Assembly (NCBI RefSeq): GCF_000385565.1
Contig: NC_021169.1
Location: forward strand, 1,160,571-1,224,570
Source of the DNA: Archaeoglobus sulfaticallidus PM70-1
Lineage (GTDB): Archaea > Halobacteriota > Archaeoglobi > Archaeoglobales > Archaeoglobaceae
Reading direction: 5' to 3'
Length of the DNA stretch: 64,000 bases
The position numbers and the translations under genes were made by a program. The notes beneath the pieces are model-generated. The model did not search any database. It was not told the origin of the DNA and was given only the letters and a program-made list of their open reading frames with translations. This document shows, one piece after another, positions 27,760 to 35,889 of this stretch (positions are counted from its first letter, which is position 1; each line of letters starts with the position of its first letter).

Positions 27760-28844
27760 TCATCCCTCCGTAAGAGCCTTCAGCATCAATTCTCTGTCAT
27801 ACTTCCTGAGGATGTATCTGGTCCTCCCCCTCCCCTTCTTCCCCATGACCACGTCTATCAGCCTGAGCCTTTCCAGCTTGTTGATAATCTCGTAAAACCT
27901 GGTGTAGCCCATGTTAACCTCAGCCTTCAGAATTCTGTAAATCTCTCCTGAACTGACATCCCCGTCAATGGAATATATTATCTTCAGAGCCTCTCTTTCA
28001 TCCGAATTCAGGGCTGAGATGCTTTTTGCAAGGAAAACCCTGGCCCCCTCATAGACCATCTCCACATCTCTCAGTTCGATCTTCCTGCTCGCTCTTCTTT
28101 CAGCCTCAATTCCGGCCATCCTGAGCAGTAAATCCCGAACCTCAGGTCTGATGTTCTGGCTGTGAGCTCTACGATTCTCTCAAAGGCATCATCAGTTATT
28201 GCACCATCATAGAATCCCAGCCTGACCCTCTGAGCAAGAATGTCCCTTATTTCATCTTCATCGTAAAGCGGGAAGTAAATCTCGTCGGGATGAAAGACAG
28301 CTCCAGTCTTATCATCCAGCTCGATTCTCTCTGTTGTTACAAGGATGATTCCAATCCTCACGCCAAATTCCTCATGTGCTTTAAGGAGTGCGTAGAGTAT
28401 CTCGTTTCCAGCATTTCTCTCCAGAAAGTTGAAGTCGTCCAAGGCAACAATGAGGGGTTTGTTTTTCTCAAGCAGTCCCTCGCAGATGAGTTCGTACATT
28501 CTTGCAATTGATATTCCCGTGTTTGGAGGGGGATAGCCGTAAACCCTCTCGAATATTCTTGAGAAAACCCTGTAGGAGGTTCTTGCCAGAGGGCATCTCA
28601 CGTAAGTGATAATGGCATGATCATCAACCTCCCTGAGAATCGTTCTCAGGGTTGAGGTTTTGCCTGTTGCAGGAGAGCCGAAGAGAATTGTGTGAACTGG
28701 AGAGAGGTTCTTCAATGCAGGCCTGAGATTCATTGCAAGAGCCACCATCTGCCTCTCTCTGTGAATGAGTGTTTCTGGAACATATTCCGGGTCGAAGACA
28801 GATTCATCTCTGAACAGGGTTTCATCTCTCCAGAGGAAGTTCAT
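27760..28844 (-). pseudogene. Orc1/Cdc6-type AAA+ initiator, frameshifted
   Basis: The frame from 28844 gives the AAA+ part: Walker A FGSPATGKTSTL, Walker B LIVALDDFNFL, arginine/sensor region TSDLRFGI. The second frame (from 28119) continues with LLRMAGIEAERRAS, the standard DLLR-AG sensor-2 helix, and a winged helix ending at 27760. Reading GG instead of G near 28128 would fuse both to a ~360-residue initiator. Orc1/Cdc6 binds G-rich origin repeats and loads MCM. It lies about 1.6 kb from a repeat array with G-runs (30384). True loss or sequencing error both possible. Confidence 0.8.
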
Positions 28845-28915
28845 TTCTCACCATCTCCATTTAGGAGTTTCTCTATTTCCATCTTGAGCATTTCTATTTC
28901 TTTCTGCATGCTCAT
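28841..28915 (-). CDS. Possible tiny coupled ORF before orc1
   Basis: 24 codons (MSMQKEIEMLKMEIEKLL...) whose TGA overlaps the orc1 ATG as ATGA. Short, charged and helical. It could be a leader that couples translation or chance; a longer frame to 29050 is less convincing. Confidence 0.25.
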   Translation of the reverse strand: MSMQKEIEMLKMEIEKLLNGDGEK

Positions 28916-29170
28916 GAAGATTTTGATGAGGTCGGATTTGGCTGAACAACATTTACATGGCTTACGATGTGACCTTATATATCCTTCAATACAAAGCAAT
29001 TTAGGCAGTAAATGCAGCAAATGCAGAATTCGCAGAATTCTATTAAGCAATTGGAGGTTAATTTACCGGTAAATTCGGAACAAAGTCCCTCCCCCCGCAT
29101 GAATTCTCTTGTTAAATGCACGGGAACAAAGTTTAATGGCTTAAATAGCAACGAGGGAACGAATTCTCTG

Positions 29171-30395
29171 ATGAGAGTAGACCTGGATAAGTGGAGGGCT
29201 ATCGACTACAACGAAAGGTTGAAGAAAGAGCTGAAAATTCTTGAGAGAAGCAAAATTTCGGACAGGAACAAGAACCTCATTCTGAAGTACATGAACTACA
29301 GGCTTGCTGATGGTGTAAGCGTTGCCAGAGTGCACAGAGAGATCGTCTCGCTTCGCCTGCTCTGCGAGAAGTTTGGTGTTGAGCTGGAAGAGCTCGATGA
29401 GGAGTCTCTGATAGTGCTGCTGGCAAAGATAGAAACTTACGGCTGGAAGCCAGCAACTGTCAACGAGTACGAAAGAGACCTGAGAATGCTACTGAGGATG
29501 ATCGGAAAGAACGAGCTTGCTGGCAGGATACGTGTGAGGGATGTGAAGGACAACGACCTCACGAGAGAAGATCTGCTGACGGGTTGAAGAGATACTCAGG
29601 CTGATAAGTGTTGCAGTAAATCACAGGGACCCGGCCCTGATTATGTGTCACCTCGACCTGGGATGCAGGCCGGAAGAGCTGCTAACGCTGAGGGTTGGGG
29701 ATTTCGAAAGAGATTCCTACGGTATAAGGGTACACATAAGGAGGAGCAAAACAACAAGAAGGAGCCCACACCTTAGCTTCAGCATACCCTATGTGGTCAG
29801 ATGGCTGGAGGTGCATCCGCTGAGGGATGATCCTGATGCGCCGATGTGGCTTGACTTACATAACTTCAACAGGAGGATAGTGAAGCCCATTGACATATAC
29901 GCGTACAACAGAATTCTGGACAAGCTGTTCAAGAAGGCAGGAATACAGAAAAGAAAGAGGTTCTCACCCTACAAGTTCCGCCACACGAGCATCACGATGT
30001 GGAGTGCAGTGCTGACGGAGCAGGAACTTGTCAAGAGAAGCGGTCACGTGGTCGGATCAAAGGCGTTGAGAAGGTACTCCAAGCTAGTGGACATAGACAC
30101 CGACAAGAAAATTCTCAAGGAGCTCGGTCTGCTCAGCGAGGAGGAGGCTGAGCCAGAGGTCAAGAAGCTAAAACCGGTGCAGTGCAATCTTTGCGGAGAG
30201 TTCAACGAACCTCACAGGCAGAGATGCTGGAAGTGCAAGGCAGTGCTGGATCCACTCAGGCTGGCGAAAGAAGTGATAGATGAGGAGATAGTTGAGGCCG
30301 TAATCGACGAACCCATGCAGAATCAGATGAAGGAGAAGCTGAAGCAGCTGATCAGACAGATTCTCGCTGAAGAAGGACTCCTGCCTACAGTCTGA
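29171..30395 (+). pseudogene. Tyrosine recombinase (integrase) with zinc ribbon, frameshifted
   Basis: Two frames join at GGG 29581-29583: with GG the sequence reads LLTVEEILRLISVAVNH into LDLGCRPEELLTL, the box-I Arg. Box II is SPYKFRHTSIT (YxxR form), followed by RSGHVVGSKALRRYSK with the Tyr nucleophile. After the catalytic domain comes a zinc ribbon CNLCGEFNEPHRQRCWKC and an acidic tail. N-terminal SAM-like domain from about residue 1. A TATA GCTTAAATAG at 29140 fits a leaderless start at ATG 29171; an upstream ATG at 29012 is possible, and a 16-base palindrome AATTTACCGGTAAATT lies at 29060. The last codons lie inside the tandem repeat that follows. Confidence 0.85.
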
Positions 30396-31149
30396 TCATT
30401 CACGGTGTACGATACGAGAGGAAATGGGGGTGTCCTTCCAATCCTAGGACACCTTGAATTAAGATGTAAAACTAACACCATCTTTCAATCCTACAGTCTG
30501 ATCATTCATGGTGTACGATACGAGAGGAAATATGGGGGTCAAAAAGAAACATGGGTAATCTTTTTACAGAGTGCTTGATACGAGAGGAAATGGGGGTGTC
30601 CTTCCAATCCTAGGACACCTTGAATTAAGATGTAAAACTAACACCATCTTTCAATCCTACAGTCTGATCATTCATGGTGTACGATACGAGAGGAAATATG
30701 GGGGTCAAAAAGAAACATGGGTAATCTTTTTACAGAGTGCTTGATACGAGAGGAAATGGGGGTGTCCTTCCAATCCTAGGACACCTTGAATTAAGATGTA
30801 AAACTAACACCATCTTTCAATCCTACAGTCTGATCATTCATGGAGTACGATACGAGAGGAAATATGGGGGTCAAAAAGAAACATGGGTAATCTTTTTACA
30901 GAGTGCTTGATACGAGAGGAAATGGGGGTGTCCTTCCAATCCTAGGACACCTTGAATTAAGATGTAAAACTAACACCATCTTTCAATCCTACAGTCTGAT
31001 CATTCATGGTGTACGATACGAGAGGAAATATGGGGGTCAAAAAGAAACATGGGTAATCTTTTTACAGAGTGCTTGATACGAGAGGAAATGGGGGTGTCCT
31101 TCCAATCCTAGGACACCTTGAATTAAGATGTAAAACTAACACCATCTTA
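30384..31149. repeat. 166-bp tandem repeat array with G-run iterons
   Basis: The word GATACGAGAGGAAATGGGGG recurs at 30411, 30577, 30743, 30909 and 31075, exactly 166 bases apart. A unit is module A (106 bases, beginning CCTACAGTCTGATCATTCA) plus module B (60 bases, beginning GATACGAGAGGAAATATG). The first unit lacks module B. Module A contains a hairpin with arms GGTGTCCT / AGGACACC. Copies are nearly identical (CACGG/CATGG/CATGGAG differences). The first copy contains the 3' end of the integrase gene. Each unit has two GAGAGGAAAT...GGGGG words, similar to archaeal origin recognition boxes. Confidence 0.92.
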
Positions 31150-31263
31150 ATTCCTAGCCCTTTCTTTCACTTTCGGGAGGATCTTCCAGACTGTCTCTTC
31201 GGATATGCCTTCCTCCTCTGCCACCTCTCGCACTGCCTGTGCGACTATTTCGTGAAAGATCAC
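31147..31263 (-). CDS. Small helical ORF coupled to the HTH gene
   Basis: 38 codons from GTG 31263 (IFHEIVAQAVREVAEEEGI, then SEETVWKILPKVKERARN), with an HTH-like pattern. The GTG overlaps the stop of the upstream HTH gene as GTGA. Its stop lies in the edge of the repeat array. Confidence 0.45.
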   Translation of the reverse strand: MIFHEIVAQAVREVAEEEGISEETVWKILPKVKERARN

Positions 31264-31469
31264 TTTACCTCCACCTCCTTTATCTTACCAACTCTTCTCG
31301 CATGTTCCAGGAATACAAAGAGTCCAGGAATCGATACGTTAAGGTGTTTGGCCGCCTGCTCCCATGTGAGACCGTTTATCTTTTTAATCAACTCATCACT
31401 GATTTCTCTCCTTCTAAAATACCGGTACACATCGTCTCCATGCTTCTTCGTCCTCACCATTCTCATCAC
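31260..31469 (-). CDS. Small HTH DNA-binding protein
   Basis: 69 residues, basic N-terminus, then LIKKINGLTWEQAAKHLNVSIPGLFVFLEHARRVGKI, a likely helix-turn-helix. Divergent from the wHTH gene at 31533 with a 22-base perfect palindrome between them. Confidence 0.6.
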   Translation of the reverse strand: MMRMVRTKKHGDDVYRYFRRREISDELIKKINGLTWEQAAKHLNVSIPGLFVFLEHARRVGKIKEVEVK

Positions 31470-31479
31470 TCCGGTAAAC

Positions 31480-31501
31480 TTACTTTACTATAGTAAAGTA
31501 A
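31480..31501. promoter_or_regulatory. 22-base perfect palindrome, likely operator
   Basis: TTACTTTACTA followed directly by its reverse complement TAGTAAAGTAA, located between two divergent HTH genes (starts at 31469 and 31533). It covers the place where the minus-strand promoter should be. Likely bound by one of the two neighbours. Confidence 0.65.
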
Positions 31502-31532
31502 TCACCGTAATATCTAAGTCTTACCTGATGGT

Positions 31533-31871
31533 GTGTATATTATGCGATTGACAAATAACGATCTGAACGTCCTGGGAGCACTGAAGAATGGAGAGATGAG
31601 GTACACAGAATTGGCAGAGGAAGTCAGGATATCTCCGGCAGGCTTAACGAAAGTGCTGAAAAAACTGCAGAAAGAAGGACTCATTGAGAGGATGCAGGAC
31701 AACTCAGCATACCCTCCTCCTGTGTACTACAGAATTACCGAGAAGGGCAGAAGGGTTCTGAAACAGAACGAGGCTGCAGAGTTGTTCATGAACCTCATAG
31801 AGGTGGATGAAAGGCTTGCGGATGAGATCATCGAGGAGTTCAGGAGAAGGCTCGAAGAGTTGAAGAGATGA
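31533..31871 (+). CDS. Winged-helix transcriptional regulator
   Basis: 112 residues. MRLTNNDLNVLGALKNGEMRYTELAEEVRISPAGLTKVLKKLQKEGLI is a clear wHTH (MarR/HxlR-like), with wing PPVYYRITEKG and a C-terminal dimerisation helix. ATGA overlap with the next frame at 31868. Probably autoregulated through the palindrome at 31480. Confidence 0.8.
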   Translation: MYIMRLTNNDLNVLGALKNGEMRYTELAEEVRISPAGLTKVLKKLQKEGLIERMQDNSAYPPPVYYRITEKGRRVLKQNEAAELFMNLIEVDERLADEIIEEFRRRLEELKR

Positions 31872-32277
31872 GGCCCTTCAGGTTGAAATCCATTGAGGTA
31901 GATCCAGCAGATATGGTTGTTTATGCAAAAACAGATACGCCGAAAGCCCTGGAATGCAATCATTTGCAACAGGGATGATGAACGGAAGGTATGTTATTGG
32001 TGTCAGCAGTGTTACCTACAAGAGGGTGAGGAGTGGAGAGATTTACGAAGAGGATGAGATCAAGATTGCACATGAGGTGACTCATTACAACGAGAGAGTT
32101 ATCAGCCCCGTGTACGCGACAGAAATGAAGCTCAGGTGGTTGAAACGGCTTTTTGGTGGTAGCTTAAATGCTGCAAACTTTTTTGAAGATGTATTTTCAA
32201 AAGCAGTCCTTGCAGAAATTGGGTATTCTAAAGAGAAGGTCGAGAAATGTGTGAGGGTGCCGTTATCTCCATTCTAG
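31868..32277 (+). pseudogene. Hypothetical protein, frameshifted near 31950
   Basis: From ATG 31868 (overlapping the regulator stop) the frame reads MRPFRLKSIEVDPADMVVYA and stops after 34 codons; the -1 frame then reads FATGMMNGRYVIGVSSVTYK to 32277. One extra base near 31951 would unite them into ~135 residues. No family recognised; EIKIAHEVTHYNERV contains a HExxH-like HEVTHY, which could mark a metalloprotease. Confidence 0.5.
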
Positions 32278-32280
32278 AAA

Positions 32281-32715
32281 ATGCTTCAGGTCTACACCGA
32301 AACGTCTCTGCCTGTCGTTAACCCTGATGCTGCGCTGAAGCTAGAGCCACACTTAAGGATCATAACACTATTAACCGCATACAGCCTCGTGGATGTTTTT
32401 GCATGGCAGGTATCTGGAAAACCTGCCCAAAATCTTGTTAATGGCGAAGTGGTGGGAACGCTTCAGAAAATGCTTCAGAAGATAATGGGTCTCTCGAGTA
32501 AGCATGAAGGTATCCGTGAGTTTATAGAAGAGAGTGAGGAAGCGGTAAGAAGATTGCACGGTAAGCTGGAAACAGATAGATTTCTTGATGATCTGTTGAC
32601 GGGAGTTGAAGATCCATTCATGCAGTTCAGAATTTTGATAGAAAAGAAGAGGATAAACAACATCGTTCTCAACGAATCTGATGTCATGAGCGTATTTTGT
32701 GGTGTATTTGGATAG
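32281..32715 (+). CDS. Hypothetical protein
   Basis: 144 residues, mixed helical, no motif or membrane span recognised. Starts three bases after the preceding frame ends, so probably one operon with the wHTH regulator at 31533. Confidence 0.5.
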   Translation: MLQVYTETSLPVVNPDAALKLEPHLRIITLLTAYSLVDVFAWQVSGKPAQNLVNGEVVGTLQKMLQKIMGLSSKHEGIREFIEESEEAVRRLHGKLETDRFLDDLLTGVEDPFMQFRILIEKKRINNIVLNESDVMSVFCGVFG

Positions 32716-32851
32716 TTGCATTGCGATTGCGGCAACGAGTCAAAAACAGAATAATTGCTCAGTGGCGAGGTATACTTGGTTTTTCACTCAATTAACTGTC
32801 AGCTGCTAAGCAAGGGCAAACAAGTCCATAATGTTAAAATTAAAAAGTTGT

Positions 32852-33499
32852 TTAATTTAAATTCTCTTTCTTAAGACCTTTCATTTCTGCTCTGATCCCT
32901 TCTACCAGCTTTTCGATTACTTTGTCGATATTGTTGAGAACGTCGAAAAGGTTTCTGACCGGATCTAGATTTCTCAGATTCTTGCCATTGTTATACTTAC
33001 AGTCTGCAACGCAGAACCTGCAGGCGCTGTTAGGAATGATTGAACCCTCTTTAACTTCTTTAATATCTCTGAGCAGGCCCAGATATCGTTCGAGCAGGTA
33101 CCTCGCAATATCGGGAGCTATTTTGGTTACATTGCCTGTCCTCATTTCGGCCACGAAAACTGGCTTTCCGGTCATGTAGGCATAAGCAGCAGATTGTATG
33201 AGCTTGACCTTGCCAGTCTTGACTTCCACGATTGCAACAGGTACATTCTCACGCTTTATCCTTATATCCACGACCCCGTTTTTCAGGGTAATCTCAGCTT
33301 CAGCTTCAATTCCCACCTTTCTCAGCCTTGCCAGGATTATTGAAACTGCCAGGTTGTGGATTTCCTCGTAAATCTGCGATGGTTTCGAGTTATCTCGTTT
33401 GTACTTCGGACATATTTTTCTCACCAGGTTGTCAAGCCTGCTCGGGTTGCACACCTTCAACAGCCTGTCTATTTCAACATGTCTAACACGTACTTCCAT
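32852..33499 (-). CDS. Cas4-like PD-(D/E)XK nuclease with Cys cluster (copy 1)
   Basis: 215 residues. Nuclease core: GVVDIRIKRE ... VAIVEVKTGKVKLIQSAAY (Asp, then Glu-x-Lys, with the Gln/Tyr helix as in Cas4/RecB nucleases). Cysteines at C17 (VCNPSRLD) and C30 (KICPKYK) plus CRFCVADC near residue 170 could hold an Fe-S cluster as in Cas4. It aligns end to end with the protein at 37437. No cas1/cas2 or CRISPR nearby, so it is a solo Cas4-like protein. Divergent from a small AbrB protein with shared operator repeats. Confidence 0.75.
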   Translation of the reverse strand: MEVRVRHVEIDRLLKVCNPSRLDNLVRKICPKYKRDNSKPSQIYEEIHNLAVSIILARLRKVGIEAEAEITLKNGVVDIRIKRENVPVAIVEVKTGKVKLIQSAAYAYMTGKPVFVAEMRTGNVTKIAPDIARYLLERYLGLLRDIKEVKEGSIIPNSACRFCVADCKYNNGKNLRNLDPVRNLFDVLNNIDKVIEKLVEGIRAEMKGLKKENLN

Positions 33500-33512
33500 A
33501 CCTCATCACTCC

Positions 33513-33573
33513 TTACAAGTATTACATTTCTTACTTGTATTGGTAAAGTATTTAAGCTTTTCCTTACTTGTAA
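33513..33573. promoter_or_regulatory. Operator repeats between nuclease copy 1 and AbrB
   Basis: Three related 11-base words: TTACAAGTATT, TTACTTGTATT and TTACTTGTAAT, plus the TATA-like AAGTATTTAAG, between divergent starts at 33499 and 33581. The same set recurs at 38110-38175. Confidence 0.65.
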
Positions 33574-33580
33574 TACTGGT

Positions 33581-33730
33581 ATGGAAGAGAAGATACTTGG
33601 GTTGAGCAGCGTTACTCAGAAGTACCAGGTAACTCTGACAAAGGACGTCAGAGATGTTCTGGGAGTAAAACCTGGAGATAAGGTTGTATTTGTGCAAAAA
33701 GGTGATGCAGTTATTGTGAAAAAGGCGTGA
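33581..33730 (+). CDS. AbrB/MazE-like swapped-hairpin regulator (copy 1)
   Basis: 49 residues: EKILGLSSVTQKYQVTLTKD, then VRDVLGVKPGDKVVFVQKGD and VIVKKA, a complete AbrB-type DNA-binding domain. Start ATG at 33581; a longer upstream extension has no support. Partner and probable repressor of the divergent nuclease; could also act as an antitoxin. Nearly the same as the protein at 38182. Confidence 0.85.
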   Translation: MEEKILGLSSVTQKYQVTLTKDVRDVLGVKPGDKVVFVQKGDAVIVKKA

Positions 33731-34139
33731 TAATGTAAGTTACAGGTTAGGTAGATTTTTTTATCGATCACTCTTCAAAGTTGACAGTATGGTGCATTCA
33801 TGTATGTTTTAACCTGATGTTCTTAAGTTTCTTAGATCAGTTCTCACCTGCAAAATAAGGTCTATGTAATCAAATGAGGTGTAGGTTGTTTGAGTTAGAT
33901 TACTCAATGATACAGAGTAACCTCGGGATGTGAAAACCCTTCTGTATCATCAAATGAAACGAATCAACTTGCTCATGGAGATACATAAACTTGTATACAC
34001 AAACTTGTATACAATAAACTGTACGGAAACCACAACTTCCTCCATACTCCTTCTTTTTTAAAAAGGTGAGGGAGCTGGAGTTGAACTGGCTAAAATAGCC
34101 ATTCCTATTAATAGAGCCAGCTAACCTTACTAAAACAGC
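33731..34139. other. A/T-rich gap
   Basis: About 400 bases with no supported gene. Contains short direct repeats around 33990-34012 (ACAAACTTGTATACA-like words) and the hairpin GGCTA-AAA-TAGCC near 34088. A minus-strand frame here looks like chance. Confidence 0.4.
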
Positions 34140-34270
34140 CATCTACCCGTCCGCGATCCCAGGCGGATCGGGCCCATTCCCGCATTTTGCGGGACATTTC
34201 TCCGACACCTGGCCGGATCTTACTGCCACCACCCGGGTGGCTTAAACTATAGCCCACACTTGGTGGGATA
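34140..34270. ncRNA. GC-rich structured island, candidate non-coding RNA
   Basis: A sharply GC-rich stretch in A/T-rich surroundings, the classic mark of structured RNA in thermophiles. Visible hairpins: CCCGCA-TTT-TGCGGG (34180-34196 region), CCACC-ACCC-GGGTGG and GCCCAC-ACTTG-GTGGG, plus CCAGG..CCTGG bases that could close a larger helix. Not a tRNA: no consistent T-arm. No match to RNase P or SRP core motifs that I can see. Strand unknown. Confidence 0.4.
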
Positions 34271-34389
34271 CATCATACAAATTAATTCTTGTACTAACAT
34301 ACACATAACTTTAAAGTATTTAAAAATTTCGTCTACATACCCAACACCCTTTGTGAAGTGAAGACACAATGATGCTTTAAGTGAACCAC

Positions 34390-34638
34390 TTAGAGGCTGT
34401 GTGTCTTCTGCCACGTTCTATAAAAAGGGAATAAGTTCTGATAATTGCTTCTCAGCGAAATCTCCCGGTCACAGTTGCGGCATTTCAGCTTCTCCTTCTC
34501 AGACCACTCAGACCATTTTCTGTCTTTCACCCTCACGACCTTATTGGATCCAGGGCAAGGTCTGGGAGGTAAACTCCAAAAGACGTGAGAAAACAAACAA
34601 CGGACAAACAGTCTAAACCAGCTCAGCCACTTCTTCAA
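34390..34638 (-). CDS. Possible small Cys-containing protein
   Basis: 82 codons overlapping the end of the RHH gene by 26 bases on the same strand, with KLKCRNCDREISLRSNYQ near the C-terminus (CxxC). Composition is only partly protein-like. May be a shadow. Confidence 0.25.
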   Translation of the reverse strand: MKKWLSWFRLFVRCLFSHVFWSLPPRPCPGSNKVVRVKDRKWSEWSEKEKLKCRNCDREISLRSNYQNLFPFYRTWQKTHSL

Positions 34639-35185
34639 TTGCAGAGTTCAGCCTGGATTCAATATCCCTCGCAAGAGCTTTCTTCTTGTTTTTGTCTGTG
34701 AAGAACCCTTCCATCTCCCTGTACTCCTCAAAGAGCTTCTTTACTTCTTCCACCGTGGTGAGGATATTTTGAAGCTTTGACCTGTTCACCCTCACGAATT
34801 CTGTTCTTTCTCCCATCGCCTGCCTCTTCAGCTCTTCAAACTCCACAAGCGCTTTCATGAGCAGTTCGGCAGTATCCGGATCCAGAGGGAGTCTGCGTTT
34901 TTTTATCTTTCTGATCCTGGCTTCAATTCTTTTCACTGTGCTGAGTGTGGGGTCAGCAGCCTCAATCTCACGTGCCAGCTGGATGATGTCGTTTTTAAGA
35001 GCGAGTTGATTTGCAGTCGTGGTGTCGTGTACGGGTTTGCCCTTCTCAATCCTTCCAAGAATATCAAGCAAGTACTCTGACACCAGATGTGATATTGATT
35101 TACCGGTAGCCCGCCTGATTAAACCGGCTTTGTCAACGACTCTTTCATCGATGTAAAGTGACATCTTCCTGCTTTGCGCCATCAA
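34613..35185 (-). CDS. Ribbon-helix-helix DNA-binding protein with long helical tail
   Basis: 190 residues. Residues 7-45 (KMSLYIDERVVDKAGLIRRATGKSISHLVSEYL) are an RHH fold. The rest is basic/acidic helix with probable coiled coil. RHH proteins of this kind serve as plasmid copy-control, partition or antitoxin regulators. Two ATTACGTATA direct repeats lie 39-60 bases upstream. The large strand-asymmetric tract at 35890 lies further upstream. Confidence 0.7.
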   Translation of the reverse strand: MMAQSRKMSLYIDERVVDKAGLIRRATGKSISHLVSEYLLDILGRIEKGKPVHDTTTANQLALKNDIIQLAREIEAADPTLSTVKRIEARIRKIKKRRLPLDPDTAELLMKALVEFEELKRQAMGERTEFVRVNRSKLQNILTTVEEVKKLFEEYREMEGFFTDKNKKKALARDIESRLNSAIEEVAELV

Positions 35186-35223
35186 AACTAATGAGATCCA
35201 ACATCAGATAAATTTTTGGTCAC

Positions 35224-35244
35224 ATTACGTATAGATTACGTATA
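35224..35244. promoter_or_regulatory. Tandem operator before the RHH gene
   Basis: ATTACGTATA at 35224-35233 and again at 35235-35244, 11 bases apart, each with the palindromic core TACGTA. One helical turn spacing is typical for tandem RHH dimers, so likely autoregulation. Confidence 0.55.
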
Positions 35245-35889
35245 ATTCCGCAAAACTAACTCCGAGTATATCGCTTCTATGAAGCAATACAACCATAATA
35301 ACAGGTGTACACAATAGAGAAATTAGGACACGGAATATTTCCTACGCTAGCGCTTCTATGAAAATTATATTGCTTGTTTGAATGTGGTTAAAGAAATGCG
35401 CAATCAAAATACTGAGAGACATTTTAATATTTTCACGCTGAACAGCTTAATAAAATTTTATTTTAAAATTGGTAGCCTCGCATCGGATTTCGTGTTTTCC
35501 AACAACACCCAAAATCCAATAAGTAAAAATATATATTAGACTTTTATTGAGATATGCCCAAAATATTGATTTTGGAATTCTGACGGTTGTTCTCAAATAT
35601 TTTCGGTAAATAGCCGATCAGACAAAAATATCTCTCAAATGGACTGAAACTGTTGCTTCTGGACATGGTTTGGAGCGACGTGCTGCCTTCTAACCCATAT
35701 ACTTCGTAGGTATGCGTGCTCCATTTACGGATTTAAGGTCAGAGAATAGTTGGTAAAGCGTGAGGAGCTGTTTCCGGGCTTCTTTACCCCTTGAAAAGAA
35801 AGCCTCAGAATTTTTATTTTCACATGAAATATTTACGAGAGGGGAGATTGCGGTTGCCGCCATTTCGAAAGCATTTCCCATGCTTGCTG
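35245..35889. other. A/T-rich gap with a doubtful short ORF
   Basis: About 645 bases. CGCTTCTATGAA occurs twice (35273 and 35350 regions). A minus-strand frame 35690-35881 (63 codons, KEARKQLLTLYQLFSDLKS) is weakly protein-like and might be a remnant of a larger gene; I cannot assign it. Confidence 0.35.

Noticed and set aside
30384-31149. CRISPR array
   Set aside because: Units are 166 bases and nearly identical throughout; there are no short repeats with unique spacers.
32852-33499. CRISPR adaptation module based on Cas4
   Set aside because: No cas1, cas2 or repeat array nearby and a second solo copy exists; the AbrB pairing points elsewhere.
34070-34200. tRNA gene on the minus strand
   Set aside because: GAGTTGAAC looks like a T-loop in reverse, but T-stem and acceptor do not pair and no anticodon arm can be drawn.
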